Shown: positions 27,871 to 39,022, counted from the stretch's first letter. The stretch is DNA of 64,000 bases from JAMDEO01 sp963775295 (GCA_963775295.1 CAVZIK010000006.1:3496349-3560348), one strand, 5' to 3'. Notes: generated by a model not told the origin, from the letters alone. Numbers and translations: made by a program.

Positions 27871-28308
27871 GTGATTCCGCAAGAGGTCGACATAGGGGCT
27901 CCTTGGCCGGTCTTACCGCCCGGTCTTCACGAAGCGACCCTTGATGAAGTCGAGTCCAGGTTCGCCGGAGACGCACACAGGAAACGCCTGTGCGACGGTC
28001 TTCGGAAGGGATGTGACGCTTTGAGTGTCGCTGGGTGCCGATGTGTCTACCTCGACGGAAGCTTCGTGACAGGAAAGCCCAAACCCGGCGACTTCGATGC
28101 ATGCTGGGACACTGCCGCGGTTGACCTGAAACGGCTGGACCCTGTTCTTAAGGATTTCAGCAACATGCGGAAGAACCAGAAGTTGAAGTATCTCGGGGAG
28201 TTCTTCCCTTCCAGTTCCCTTGCGGACGGTACCCACACTTTCCTCGAATACTTCAGGGTTGAAAAGACGACCGGATTGGAGAAGGGTCTCATCCTCATTA
28301 GGCTCTAG
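27871..28308 (+). CDS. Nucleotidyltransferase-like protein (DUF6932 type)
   Basis: The 145-residue protein contains YLDGSFVTGKPKPGDFDACW, the GS...DxD pattern of the minimal nucleotidyltransferase fold, after an N-terminal segment PPGLHEATLDEVESRF seen in DUF6932-type proteins. Such proteins are usually found in toxin-antitoxin-like or defence loci. It is followed after 23 bases by the XRE-ImmA gene, so the two probably form one operon. Enzymatic activity is not shown by sequence alone. GTG start, probably leaderless. Confidence 0.7.
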   Translation: MIPQEVDIGAPWPVLPPGLHEATLDEVESRFAGDAHRKRLCDGLRKGCDALSVAGCRCVYLDGSFVTGKPKPGDFDACWDTAAVDLKRLDPVLKDFSNMRKNQKLKYLGEFFPSSSLADGTHTFLEYFRVEKTTGLEKGLILIRL

Positions 28309-28331
28309 AAGGCCAGAGGGAGGCGAGAACA

Positions 28332-29603
28332 ATGATTACAAATGACCGCCAGTACAAGATTACGAGGGCCCAACTCAAGAGACTGGAGCGGGCTCGGGCA
28401 GAGATGCGCGCACGGGGTGTCTCAGACCCCCTCATCGCTCTCTCGCTTGAAGCGCTCGGAAGCGAGATTGATGTCCTTCAGTCGCAGTTGCTTGAGTACG
28501 AGAAACTGAAGGCGGGGTCGTCTGCGCCGGTCTCAGTGGCAAGTCTGAGCGAGTTACCTGCCGCCCTTATCAAGGCGCGAATTGCCCGCGGCCTGTCCCA
28601 ACGGGGCCTCGCTGAAGCCTTGGGCTGCAAGGAGCAACAGATTCAGCGCTACGAGGCCACGGAGTACTTGAGCGCCAGTTTGCGAAAGCTGCTTGAGGTC
28701 GCCTCAGTTGTTGGGGTCGACGTAGCAGCCGAAACAGCTAGTCACCAACCGAGTCTATCCCTGTCTGATTCAGAGGAGTTGGACTGGAGCAAGTTCCCCG
28801 TTAAGGAGATGTACCGGCGGCGTTGGTTTGAAGGGTTTCAGGGCTCGCTCGACGCGGCTATCCACGCTTCCGACGTTCTGGTGCAGAACTATGTGCGGAC
28901 TGTGGTCAGACAGCCATCTCTTGCGCTCCATCGGAAGCACGTGCGAACTGGCTCCGTATTGGATGAATATGCCCTGCTCGCCTGGGAGAGCCGCGTGCTG
29001 CACCTGAGCGACCGCGCGAACCTCAAAACAAAGTACGTCCATGGTTCAATCACCGACGCCTGGACATCGGAGTTCGTTCGCTTGAGTCGCGATCAGAGAG
29101 GGCCCGTGCTCGCCCGAGCAGCCCTTGCTGAGTTGGGAATAGCGATGGTTGTGGAACCCCATCTGCCCGGAACGTACCTCGATGGGGCCAGTCTGCTGTC
29201 GGGGGATTACCCGGTTATCGGGCTTACTCTGCGATACGACAGACTCGACAACTTCTGGTTCGTTCTGCTCCATGAACTAGCTCACGTTCACAGGCATCTG
29301 CGCAAGGGCAAGTTGACCGGCACCTTCGATGACCTTGATGCCGAGGGCAGCGATCAAATTGAGCGGGAAGCAGACTTAACCGCGGCGGAGGCACTTCTGC
29401 CGAGTAGCTCGTGGGATCTTGCTTTGCCCAGATACGTACGCTCCGCGGAATCCGTTGCTTCTTTCGCAGACGAACTGGGGATTAGCCCGGCAATAGTCGC
29501 CGGACGAATCCGGCGTGAGGCGAACAATTTCGTCATTCTCGCGGATCTTGTGGGCAGTGGTCAAGTGAGAAAACTGTTCGAAGATGTCGAGTACAGCGCC
29601 TAG
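28332..29603 (+). CDS. XRE-family HTH and ImmA/IrrE metallopeptidase fusion
   Basis: The 423-residue protein has a coiled N-terminal part, an XRE HTH (about residues 80-125: ARIARGLSQRGLAEALGCKE, then QIQRYEATEYLS) and a C-terminal ImmA/IrrE zinc peptidase with HELAHVHRH (His314, Glu315, His318) and a downstream EREADLTAAE for the third zinc ligand region. Proteins of this type cleave or bind repressors in phage, ICE and stress systems. The ATG follows GGAGGCGAG. Together with the nucleotidyltransferase-like gene it resembles a regulated toxin-antitoxin or defence unit. Confidence 0.9.
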   Translation: MITNDRQYKITRAQLKRLERARAEMRARGVSDPLIALSLEALGSEIDVLQSQLLEYEKLKAGSSAPVSVASLSELPAALIKARIARGLSQRGLAEALGCKEQQIQRYEATEYLSASLRKLLEVASVVGVDVAAETASHQPSLSLSDSEELDWSKFPVKEMYRRRWFEGFQGSLDAAIHASDVLVQNYVRTVVRQPSLALHRKHVRTGSVLDEYALLAWESRVLHLSDRANLKTKYVHGSITDAWTSEFVRLSRDQRGPVLARAALAELGIAMVVEPHLPGTYLDGASLLSGDYPVIGLTLRYDRLDNFWFVLLHELAHVHRHLRKGKLTGTFDDLDAEGSDQIEREADLTAAEALLPSSSWDLALPRYVRSAESVASFADELGISPAIVAGRIRREANNFVILADLVGSGQVRKLFEDVEYSA

Positions 29604-29615
29604 CTGGAGGACAAT

Positions 29616-30716
29616 ATGACCAGCACACCCCAGAGTTATGTGCCCTGTCTGCGTTGGAAAATGGGCGAGTATCAGGCTCTGTTGCGCTCGGACAAGAGTA
29701 CTCTCGACTTCATGGTCCCCCTTATTGAGGTGGCCGAGATTGGATACGATTTCGAGAAGCGAGAAAACTGCGAGTCAATTGACAAACACCTCGCCCTTGT
29801 TGGGAGAAGGATCCACGACAAACTGGGTCGCCGTCCCTGTTTCGTGGACATGAGGCACATCGAGCCGACGGAGCGTCTGGCGAAAGGCGGCCATCCTGCC
29901 ACCTACGTATTTGACGAGCTTCGCACAGCGGCAGTACCGGCGATTCCGACTTTCTACCTGAGTCAAGATGTGGACCTCTTCCACGCGCTCAAAAGCGCTG
30001 TCAAGAAAGACAAGCGGGGTGCCTGTCTGAGGGTGCGCCTTGAAGAAACAGCCGATCGGCGATTTCTGGAGCAGATGAAGGCGCTGCTCGCGCTCCTGGC
30101 CCTGTCGCCGAGCGAGTGCGACCTCATTCTCGACTTGGTGGCCCCCAACTTCAAGCCAATCGATGGTTTCACGAATCTTCTGAAGCAGGTAATTGCTCGC
30201 CTTCCCTATCTCGCTGACTGGCGATCGTTCACCATGATCGGGACGTCATTTCCGGCCACAACGGCCGAGGTGGCCCGAGGCATCTCAATCGTCGCTAGAA
30301 GTGAGTGGGAGACCTACAAGATCCTCATCACCAAGCTCGAGGCTGGCGGATTGCGGCTTCCAAGGTTCGGCGACTACGGAATCGCGCATCCAGCGCTGGT
30401 CCTGAGGGACCCGAGGTACGTAAAGCCGAACGCAACTGTCAGATACACCATCGACGACGGATGGGCTATCGCAAAAGGCACGAACGTGCGAGACAACAAG
30501 TATGAACAGTTCCGTGAATTGTGCCGCCTGCTGCTCACCTCGGGGAGTTTCGAGGACCCGGACTATTCGTTGGGCGACAAGTACATCGCGAACTGCGCTG
30601 CGGGAGTTGAGTCTACTGGCAACCTTACTACATGGCGCTGGGTGGGGACGAATCATCACCTGGTGAGAGTTGTGAGGGACATCTCCAGTCTAGTCGGGAC
30701 TTCATCCTCGCCCTGA
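29616..30716 (+). CDS. Beta-family protein (PF14350-like)
   Basis: The 366-residue protein begins SYVPCLRWKMGEYQALL with DFMVPLIEVAEI following, the hallmark of the beta protein family first named from phage T4. No catalytic residues are known for it. It starts twelve bases after the ImmA gene with GGAGG before the ATG, so it belongs to the same operon. Its 3' end overlaps the convergent sce7726 gene by 89 bases. Genes of these two families are repeatedly found together in other genomes (recalled, not checked), which suggests a functional pair. Confidence 0.8.
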   Translation: MTSTPQSYVPCLRWKMGEYQALLRSDKSTLDFMVPLIEVAEIGYDFEKRENCESIDKHLALVGRRIHDKLGRRPCFVDMRHIEPTERLAKGGHPATYVFDELRTAAVPAIPTFYLSQDVDLFHALKSAVKKDKRGACLRVRLEETADRRFLEQMKALLALLALSPSECDLILDLVAPNFKPIDGFTNLLKQVIARLPYLADWRSFTMIGTSFPATTAEVARGISIVARSEWETYKILITKLEAGGLRLPRFGDYGIAHPALVLRDPRYVKPNATVRYTIDDGWAIAKGTNVRDNKYEQFRELCRLLLTSGSFEDPDYSLGDKYIANCAAGVESTGNLTTWRWVGTNHHLVRVVRDISSLVGTSSSP

Positions 30717-31266
30717 CGCACTCACGCAGGTCGCGCGCTTTCAGTCGGCTGACTAAGAGACCATAGAGTTCCGCCCGGTTGCCACGCAGTTGCTTCTCTT
30801 CAACTCCGAGGCCCGCGAGAATGTCCTTGACCTCTTCCCGCCACAACAACTGCGCCACGCAGAAGTCATCGACCTGAGGATTCCTTCGAGCCCGTCTCAC
30901 CGTGTCGAAATGTATCCCTCCGCGAGACCCTCGGTGAGTCGACACAAGCCCCCACCACTTCGGAATCAGTTCCGTAGCTTGTTGCAGGTGCCGCTCGGTC
31001 ACAACCAGCGTTACCCTATCGAATACCGCGCTGTACCCATCAACCTGCGAGTACAACCTAGTCAGCGAATCGAGGTCACTCTTGATTTCGTACCCCGCGA
31101 GATGTCCATTCACGACCGCTATGTCCGCTCGACACTTTCCGTGCTGGAGCCCCAGTTCATCCACAACGACGGCAGCAGGGTTAACATGGAATTGTCGGAG
31201 GCGCTTCCGATGGTAGGCCGCCCTCATCTCGCGATCATTCAAGCTGTACGTCACCTCGGTCCTCAT
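30628..31266 (-). CDS. sce7726 family protein
   Basis: The 212-residue protein begins MRTEVTYSLNDREMRAAYHR and has the family pattern ADIAVVNGHLAGYEIKSDLD. The spaced D...ExK is that of a PD-(D/E)XK nuclease core, which would make it a DNA- or RNA-cutting enzyme (inference). It is convergent with, and overlaps, the beta-family gene. Its ATG overlaps the stop of a small upstream ORF on the same strand (ATGA), so coupled translation is likely if that ORF is real. Confidence 0.8.
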   Translation of the reverse strand: MRTEVTYSLNDREMRAAYHRKRLRQFHVNPAAVVVDELGLQHGKCRADIAVVNGHLAGYEIKSDLDSLTRLYSQVDGYSAVFDRVTLVVTERHLQQATELIPKWWGLVSTHRGSRGGIHFDTVRRARRNPQVDDFCVAQLLWREEVKDILAGLGVEEKQLRGNRAELYGLLVSRLKARDLRECVRARMKSRLDWRCPSQLSPGDDSSPPSAM

Positions 31267-31457
31267 ACTGTCAGATTAGCGGAGGCTTCGTCTGGAAGCC
31301 AGACCCACTCCTTCGAAAGATGGTCGATCCGCGGCGGCGGCCGTCTCCAATGTCGAATTGTCGAGTCGAAGTCAGTGCTATTCCTGTCTTTGCGGCAGTC
31401 CACCCAACTCCACCTGCGTCGGTCAGTATCTGCAGATCCGCACCGATGGCCCGACAC
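31263..31457 (-). CDS. Small ORF coupled to the sce7726 gene (64 aa)
   Basis: A GTG start, preceded by AGGGGG, opens a 64-residue frame rich in Arg and Trp that ends WLPDEASANLTV, with its TGA overlapping the ATG of the sce7726 gene. The coupling is the main support. No family recognised, and it could be a chance frame. Confidence 0.3.
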   Translation of the reverse strand: MSGHRCGSADTDRRRWSWVDCRKDRNSTDFDSTIRHWRRPPPRIDHLSKEWVWLPDEASANLTV

Positions 31458-31469
31458 TGTCGTGACCCC

Positions 31470-31613
31470 CTAGAGCTGGAACGCCGCAGCCAACTCACGC
31501 GCTTCGTCGGGCAACAAGCGAATCGAATCGCGCCGGGTTTGGTGGAGACTCAGCGGCTCGAGTCGAGCCTCCTCGGACGGACCCCGTCACGAGCCGATGC
31601 TAGTGATGCCCAT
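31470..31613 (-). pseudogene. Interrupted small ORF
   Basis: In one minus-strand frame an ATG is followed by seven codons, a TGA, then 38 codons ending RDSIRLLPDEARELAAAFQL. The last part looks like the end of a small regulatory or antitoxin-like protein. With the in-frame stop it is either a remnant, a sequencing error or chance. Confidence 0.2.
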
Positions 31614-31656
31614 CAGGCCTCGCCAGTCGCCGGCTCTCGAAATGAGAGCGGGACAA

Positions 31657-31809
31657 TCAAGACCATGCACCGCCCGCCTCTCGCCCGAGCTTCTCCAGGA
31701 GATACTCGATCAGCGTAGCCGGAGCTACTTCTTGAAGATGGATATGGGCAATGGTTGGCAGGAATCCCGGCAAATCTGTTTCGAGCTCAAGAAAGGAGCT
31801 TGGCATCAT
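31657..31809 (-). CDS. Small protein coupled to the 207-aa gene (50 aa)
   Basis: The ATG overlaps the stop of the gene at 31806-32429 in an ATGA arrangement. The frame encodes 50 residues containing FLELETDLPGFLPTIAHI and PATLIEYLLEKLGRE, a balanced composition with predicted helices that reads like a real protein. No family recognised. A joint function with the upstream gene, for example as a toxin-antitoxin-like pair, is speculation based on coupling and size. Confidence 0.5.
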   Translation of the reverse strand: MMPSSFLELETDLPGFLPTIAHIHLQEVAPATLIEYLLEKLGREAGGAWS

Positions 31810-32429
31810 GCTTGCGGCGGCCTTTGTCCTGGGACTTCGATCAGGTTCTGACCAAGGCGGAAGACCTCTTGAACCCCGCCGCCAAGACTTATGTCGAGCA
31901 TTACAAGCAAATCACTGAGATCCGCATATTGCATTCGAAGCCCACGCTCTCGTCTCCGAGCACCTAGGTCAGCGGCGGCGAGATCGACACCCCACTGCTC
32001 TGCAAAGCCACTGCTTGAGTTTGCCCTACGTGACACGGCTACTAGGCGGACGAACCCGTATCCACGAAGGATCGCCATGCGTCTGTTGTAGACATGAGCC
32101 AGGACCTTTCCCGAGACCGATTGGTTTCCCTTGGCTCGGACATACGCTTGCCGATACCGTGTGTAGCTCGGGTTCACCCACACCTGAAGCGGTTCGAAGA
32201 ACACACTCGCTGTAGGATAGGCCCAAATCGGTAGCCTAATGTCGCGCTCCGGTGGTGGATCAATGGCGACAAGCAATGCCCGGCCTGGCGATAGGACTTC
32301 AACGATGTCGCCGATGTGGTCGGTAATCGCGTCTTCATCGACTGCCACCACGGGGACATGCAAGCACTCAGGAACAACCCACTCTCGCATCGCCTGTTGG
32401 TACGCGGCGTGGTCTCGAATTCGTGGCAT
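31806..32429 (-). CDS. Hypothetical protein (207 aa)
   Basis: GGAGG lies five bases before the ATG, a strong start. The protein has no membrane helix. Features include RALLVAIDPPPERDIRLPIW and PLQVWVNPSYTRYRQAY. I do not recognise the family. It is followed by the coupled 50-residue ORF and preceded, after a short gap, by a small ORF downstream of hsdR, so it may belong to the tail of the restriction operon. Confidence 0.65.
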   Translation of the reverse strand: MPRIRDHAAYQQAMREWVVPECLHVPVVAVDEDAITDHIGDIVEVLSPGRALLVAIDPPPERDIRLPIWAYPTASVFFEPLQVWVNPSYTRYRQAYVRAKGNQSVSGKVLAHVYNRRMAILRGYGFVRLVAVSRRANSSSGFAEQWGVDLAAADLGARRRERGLRMQYADLSDLLVMLDISLGGGVQEVFRLGQNLIEVPGQRPPQA

Positions 32430-32454
32430 GCGATCCTCCGAGGTTGCGCGGCCG

Positions 32455-32712
32455 TCAGGATGCAGTGACGGCTAGCGTGGCCTTCACCGGCGGGGATGGA
32501 ACGACCAGCGGAACCCCGCCCGCGTGCAAGGCGTTGTTGGCCCTCCGGTTGCTCGACAGATGCCTATGGCAAAAACAAACCGGCAAGTGAGCTTCCCGAC
32601 CTATGGCCACGGCAACCTTGCCGATCGCCGAGTTTGGTCTTGCGCGTCGTATTACCTGCTCCACCCGCTTGCGTGTCTGCCGCCCGGACGCGTTGCCTAT
32701 CGGACCGGCCAT
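32455..32712 (-). CDS. Hypothetical small protein downstream of hsdR (85 aa)
   Basis: AAGGAG lies eight bases before the ATG, and the frame sits in the gap between hsdR and the 207-aa gene on the same strand. The product is Arg-rich at its N terminus and has no recognisable domain. The initiation site is the main reason to list it. Confidence 0.35.
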   Translation of the reverse strand: MAGPIGNASGRQTRKRVEQVIRRARPNSAIGKVAVAIGREAHLPVCFCHRHLSSNRRANNALHAGGVPLVVPSPPVKATLAVTAS

Positions 32713-32751
32713 TCCCGTCTCTCCTTTTTGGGCTGATTCATGATCAGCCGC

Positions 32752-35700
32752 TTACACCGCTACCCGATAGACGCTCTTCCCATCCCCGTAGTACGAGTCA
32801 TACACGTGCTGGAAAGCCAGGTCCATTTTCTCGGCGCGAACGCTTGGGGTGAAGGTGGTCGGCAGTCTGCCCAGGTAGTCCTTGATACAGAGCTTCACCG
32901 AAGCCCGGGCCTGCTGCTTCTTGCGCCAGTCGATGACCAGCTTCTTCTGCTTCAGGGTGTCAAGGAGCTCGCGGGCCACGGCCTTCACCTGTTTGATCTC
33001 AGCGTCAGTCAGACTGAGGGCCGGTTTGGCGAGGATGTCGAACAAAGCCAGCTCCTCTTCGGTCAGTTCTTCCCGGGTAGCACGCTGATCCTCGGCGCTC
33101 AGTGATTGGGCGAAATCGACTAGCTGCGTGAACAGCTCCTCGATGTTAAGGGCGCCATTGTTGTACTCGGCGATCAGTTCCTCGAACTTCTCTTGGTAGT
33201 CCAGGCGAGAGTGATTTAGACGCACCATCTGGGCCAGCTTGCTGTTAAGCGTCCCGCGCAACTTCTCGGCTTCCACATGCTTCTTGGCAGCAGAGAACTT
33301 CGCTCGCAGAGCCTCGAAGTCAATCTGGCTAAGATCAACCAAGCTCTCGGGGGCGCCGGGGGACTCGATCGTATAGCCCTGAGCCTCGATCGACTCTTCC
33401 AGTAGTTGCACTACCTGCTGCTCCACCGCGGAGATGTCGGGCTGCGGCGAGAGGGAGCGGATCATTTCTACCATCACCGCGAGAAGCGCGCACTCTGCGG
33501 CCAGCTCGCTTGCGGCAGGATCGGGCAGGATCGCTCGGTAGAGGAGAAGGGCACGGGTCGCAAGAGCAAGAAACTCACGCTTGGACGCATCGGAGACAAG
33601 AACCGCGTCCACGGCCTCGGTCAGCAGCGCAATCTTCTGGAGCCCTGTGGCTTGCCGGATGGCCTCAGGTTCGCACCCCGCGCTCCGGCAAAAGTGGGTC
33701 GCGGAGGATAGGGCCCTGCGCAACTCCTCCACCAACTGGCTCTTATCAGCCAGCGGTGAGTCGCCTGGCTCAACACCACCCCCACTCCCGGTGCCATAGA
33801 CGGCGAGAGCCTTCTCCAGATTGCGGAAGATGCCCACGTAGTCGACGATGAGACCGTTTTCCTTGTCTGCGAACACCCGGTTGGCCCGGGCGATGGTCTG
33901 CATGAGGGTGTGGTTGCGCATGGGCTTATCGAGATAGATGGTCGAGCACGACGGCACGTCAAAGCCCGTCATCCACATAGCGCAGACGAAGACCAGACGG
34001 AAGGGGTCAGAGGGCTTCTTGAACTTCTCGGCTAGGTCCTCGGTCACCATGCGCGTGCGGTGAGGGACGATGTCGGCGCCTTTTTTGGCTAGATCGGTGA
34101 TCTCGTTTTGAGCCTGGGAGACGACCACGGCCATGTCGGTCTCTTCCATATAGGCGATGGTGCGCTCCAGTCTGTCCGTGTCTTCGGGATCGGTCGTTGT
34201 GGCCAGCTCCGCCTGCAACTCCCCTAGCCGAGCCGCCCAGTGCTTGCGCACCTTGTCGCACATGCGTACGGCCGTAGCCTTGTCGATGCTCACGACCATG
34301 GCCTTGCCCTGATACCCCCGGCCCAGGAAGTGGCTAACGATATCTCTTGCCACTGCCTCCAGGCGGTCGTCATCGGTCAGGATGTAATACTGACGGGCGA
34401 ACTCACGCTCCAGCTTGGCTTCCTGGTCCGCGTCCAGTTCGGCGTCTTCCAGGAGCCGCTCCATGTCTTCGTTTAGATCGGCGTTGGTGAGCTGCATCTC
34501 GGGGATGCGGTTCTCGTAGTAGAGGGGGACGGTGGCCCGGTCCTGCACACTCTCCCGGAAGTTGTAGATGCTCACGTAGTCGCCGAACACCTGGCGGGTC
34601 TTCTCCTCGGTCATCATGAGGGGGGTGCCGGTAAAACCTATGAAGGCGGCGTTGGGAAGGGCGTTGCGCATGTTAAGCGCGAACGCGTCGTACTGGGAGC
34701 GGTGGGCCTCGTCGGTGATAACCACAATGTCCCGACGGTCGGAAAGAAGCGGATGGCGCTCGCCCGGAGCACCGGTGCGAAACTTCTGGATGAGCGTGAA
34801 CACGTAGCGGTGCTGATCAGCCAGAAGCTGGCGCAGCTCTTCGGCGCTCCCGGCGTGGGTCTCGGCGCCCTTAACCGCTCCAACGCCGGCGAAGTTCTTG
34901 TAGATCTGCTCGTCTAGCTCTTTGCGATCGGTGACAACGACGAAGGTCCAGGCCCCGGGGAGCTTCCGCAGCACCTTCTGGGCGAAGAAGACCATGGAGA
35001 TGCTCTTGCCGCTTCCTTGGGTGTGCCAGAACACCCCCAGCTTGCCCCGGTTGGTCTCCAACTCGCGCAGGGACTCAAGGGCGGCTTTCACCCCCAGGTA
35101 CTGGTGGTTCTTGGCCGCCACTTTGACCAGTCCGCCGGCTACTTCCCGGTAAAGAACGAAGTTCTCCACCAGGTCAAGGAGCCGTCCTTTTTCACAGACG
35201 CCCCGGATCATGGTTTCCAGCGACACCGTGGGGGTCTCTTCTTCAGAAGCCACCCGCTTCCATTCCCCGAAGTGCTCCCACTCGGCGGTGATGGTGCCCA
35301 CCCGGCTCTCAGAACCGTTGGAGAGGATCACGAGCGCGTTGGGCCAGAAGAGCTGCGGGACGGCCTGCTTGTAGTCGGTCAGGTTCTTGTCGTAGGCGTT
35401 CTTCGGGTTCTTGTGGATTGCCTTCAGCTCGATGAGAACAAGGGGGATACCGTTCGCAAAGCCCACGAGATCGCAGCGGCGCGTGTACATCTCCCCGGTG
35501 ACCCATAACTGGGAGGCGAGGAAGAAGTCGTTGTTCTCGGGATGGTCCCAGTCGAGGTAGCGGACGGTCTCGACCTGGTCCTCGCCGTCGTCATCTGAGG
35601 AGAGGACAACCCGGTGGCCTTCTTTGAGAAGCTGATAGACCTCGCGGTTGGCTTCCACCGGACTCATGATGGCGCGGTCGCGGGTTAGCTCCTCAATGGC

Positions 35701-35916
35701 AAGGGCGATGCTGCCCCCGGTCACCCCTGGATTGAGACGCTCGAGTGCGGGACGGAGCCGGCGGAAGAGGACTACCTCGCTCTTGGTCTCTCGGCCCAGG
35801 GTGCCGGCCGGGCCGAAGGTCTCGTGGTAGCAGTTGAGAGTCTCCCAGCCCAGCTCGGCGAAAAGCGCGATGGCCGGTTGCTCGACGAGGGTGTCTTCGG
35901 AGTAGTCGGTGAGCAT
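32752..35916 (-). CDS. hsdR: Type I restriction enzyme, R subunit
   Basis: The 1054-residue protein has an N-terminal nuclease domain (CDLVGFANGIPLVLIELKAI, the D...ExK core), then helicase motor domains with Walker A HTQGSGKSISM, DEAH-like ITDEAHRSQYD, GFTGTPL and later IARANRVF, and a helical C-terminal region. It cuts and translocates DNA in complex with HsdM and HsdS when sites are unmethylated. ATG start, 32 bases after the hsdS stop. All main motifs appear intact. Confidence 0.96.
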   Translation of the reverse strand: MLTDYSEDTLVEQPAIALFAELGWETLNCYHETFGPAGTLGRETKSEVVLFRRLRPALERLNPGVTGGSIALAIEELTRDRAIMSPVEANREVYQLLKEGHRVVLSSDDDGEDQVETVRYLDWDHPENNDFFLASQLWVTGEMYTRRCDLVGFANGIPLVLIELKAIHKNPKNAYDKNLTDYKQAVPQLFWPNALVILSNGSESRVGTITAEWEHFGEWKRVASEEETPTVSLETMIRGVCEKGRLLDLVENFVLYREVAGGLVKVAAKNHQYLGVKAALESLRELETNRGKLGVFWHTQGSGKSISMVFFAQKVLRKLPGAWTFVVVTDRKELDEQIYKNFAGVGAVKGAETHAGSAEELRQLLADQHRYVFTLIQKFRTGAPGERHPLLSDRRDIVVITDEAHRSQYDAFALNMRNALPNAAFIGFTGTPLMMTEEKTRQVFGDYVSIYNFRESVQDRATVPLYYENRIPEMQLTNADLNEDMERLLEDAELDADQEAKLEREFARQYYILTDDDRLEAVARDIVSHFLGRGYQGKAMVVSIDKATAVRMCDKVRKHWAARLGELQAELATTTDPEDTDRLERTIAYMEETDMAVVVSQAQNEITDLAKKGADIVPHRTRMVTEDLAEKFKKPSDPFRLVFVCAMWMTGFDVPSCSTIYLDKPMRNHTLMQTIARANRVFADKENGLIVDYVGIFRNLEKALAVYGTGSGGGVEPGDSPLADKSQLVEELRRALSSATHFCRSAGCEPEAIRQATGLQKIALLTEAVDAVLVSDASKREFLALATRALLLYRAILPDPAASELAAECALLAVMVEMIRSLSPQPDISAVEQQVVQLLEESIEAQGYTIESPGAPESLVDLSQIDFEALRAKFSAAKKHVEAEKLRGTLNSKLAQMVRLNHSRLDYQEKFEELIAEYNNGALNIEELFTQLVDFAQSLSAEDQRATREELTEEELALFDILAKPALSLTDAEIKQVKAVARELLDTLKQKKLVIDWRKKQQARASVKLCIKDYLGRLPTTFTPSVRAEKMDLAFQHVYDSYYGDGKSVYRVAV

Positions 35917-35948
35917 CGCCTAGCCTCGGCGCCTCGGATGGCGCGGAA

Positions 35949-37234
35949 TCATGCGGCGTTCTCACCTAGGTCGATGTCCAGCTCGGACACGTCGAGCTCG
36001 CCCGAGATGAGCTTGGGAAGAAGGAGGTCGCGAGAGCGACGAAGCCCATGGTTCTTCTTCAATAGTACTGTGAGCAGACTTCTCAACACGGCGACTTGGT
36101 CTTCAAATCGCTGCATCAGACTTGTTTCTGGCAGGGCTAGATCAAACTGCGTCATGAGGACGGCGGAGGCGCTCCTGCGCGTGGTGCCGCTGCTCGCTCC
36201 TTGGATGAAATCTTGGTACGCGTCGCCAAGGAGCGAGTAGAAAAGAAAGTACGGAGAGATTCGGTCGTCCACCGGCCTCAGCCTAACCAAGTACGAGGCG
36301 AATACGGCATCAATGGCGGCCTCCACGATTCCGACCTTGCCAGGGTCGGCCATCCTGATCATTACCACGTCACCTGCTAGTAGCCGAAACTTCTCCAGGA
36401 CCTCGTCGGCGATGGGACAGTACGAAACATCAGTCCAGTCGATGAAGGAGCCCTTGTTTATGTCCATGCCTCTCAGAAACTTGGGGCCAACTTCGGCGGC
36501 GCTGGCAGACTCCGTGTAACCGTACTGGGTCGAGCAGTAGTCCTCCAGGCTCGCAATCGTCCACCCCTCCGGAATCATCCCCAGCGGCGAACCAACCATT
36601 TTGACGCTCTCGCGCCCCGGGAACCGGAAGTCAACAAACCACTCCTTGTACAACGAGCGCGCCATCTCCTCTACGATCTTGATGCGACGCAGATTGTTGT
36701 CGATGAGGTCGTCATAGGCCGAGAGGACGGAAGCGATCTTGCGTTGAACGGGCAAATCCGGATAGCGAACCCTTACGCTACGAATGATGGTGGTATTGAG
36801 ATTCGGCATTGTGGCTCCGATCGCCTGATTGCTCACCCAAGCCACTACGCCGGCGTCCCCGAGGAAATAGAAGAGGTACCGAGGATCCAAGACAGCAGAT
36901 CCCAGGCTTATCCGGAGACAGCCCGTGCCGCAAAGCCAACCCGATTCTCCTCCAGTAACAAGCGCCCGCCGTCCAATATCACCGCGTCTCCCGTACAGGA
37001 TGTCGCCAGCACGAACACGATGCCGAGACAGGCGCTGAGCGTGCGAGTCATCGACCCTGGCGATGCTGCCGATAGCGATCCGGCTATCGATCAAGTCCTG
37101 AGGCATAACAACAGGAACCCCGTTATCTGAGTAGTCATCCTGATGAAGCTGGGAACCGAAAGGACCCGTCCTGATCGTCCCCCCCACTTCGTCACAGATC
37201 TCCCCAAGGGTGTGCTCTTGCCAGGAAACCACCA

Positions 37235-37235
<1 letters not shown>
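35949..37235 (-). CDS. hsdS: Type I restriction enzyme, specificity subunit
   Basis: The 428-residue protein has two target-recognition halves. The first begins WQEHTLGEICDEVGGTIRTG with VPVVMPQDLIDSR. The second begins GMIPEGWTIASLEDYCSTQY. Each half is followed by a conserved helix (PVQRKIASVLSAYDDLIDNN, and TSLMQRFEDQVAVLRSLLTV). This subunit sets the DNA site. Its ATG overlaps the hsdM stop by one base. Confidence 0.93.
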
Positions 37236-38830
<1,595 letters not shown>

Positions 38831-39022
38831 GCGCCCTCCGTCGATGGCAAGCGGCTGGCTATCACCAGACAACCGGACATCGGACTGGCGCGCCACGCAC
38901 CATCGTACCTCGTAGGGTGGACAGACAGAAACCCAGATTCTGACCACGTGCAACTGCCGGAGCATACACCGCCCACATGGTCATGGCGCTGACTCGTTCA
39001 GCCCCGGTGTTTACACGAACCC

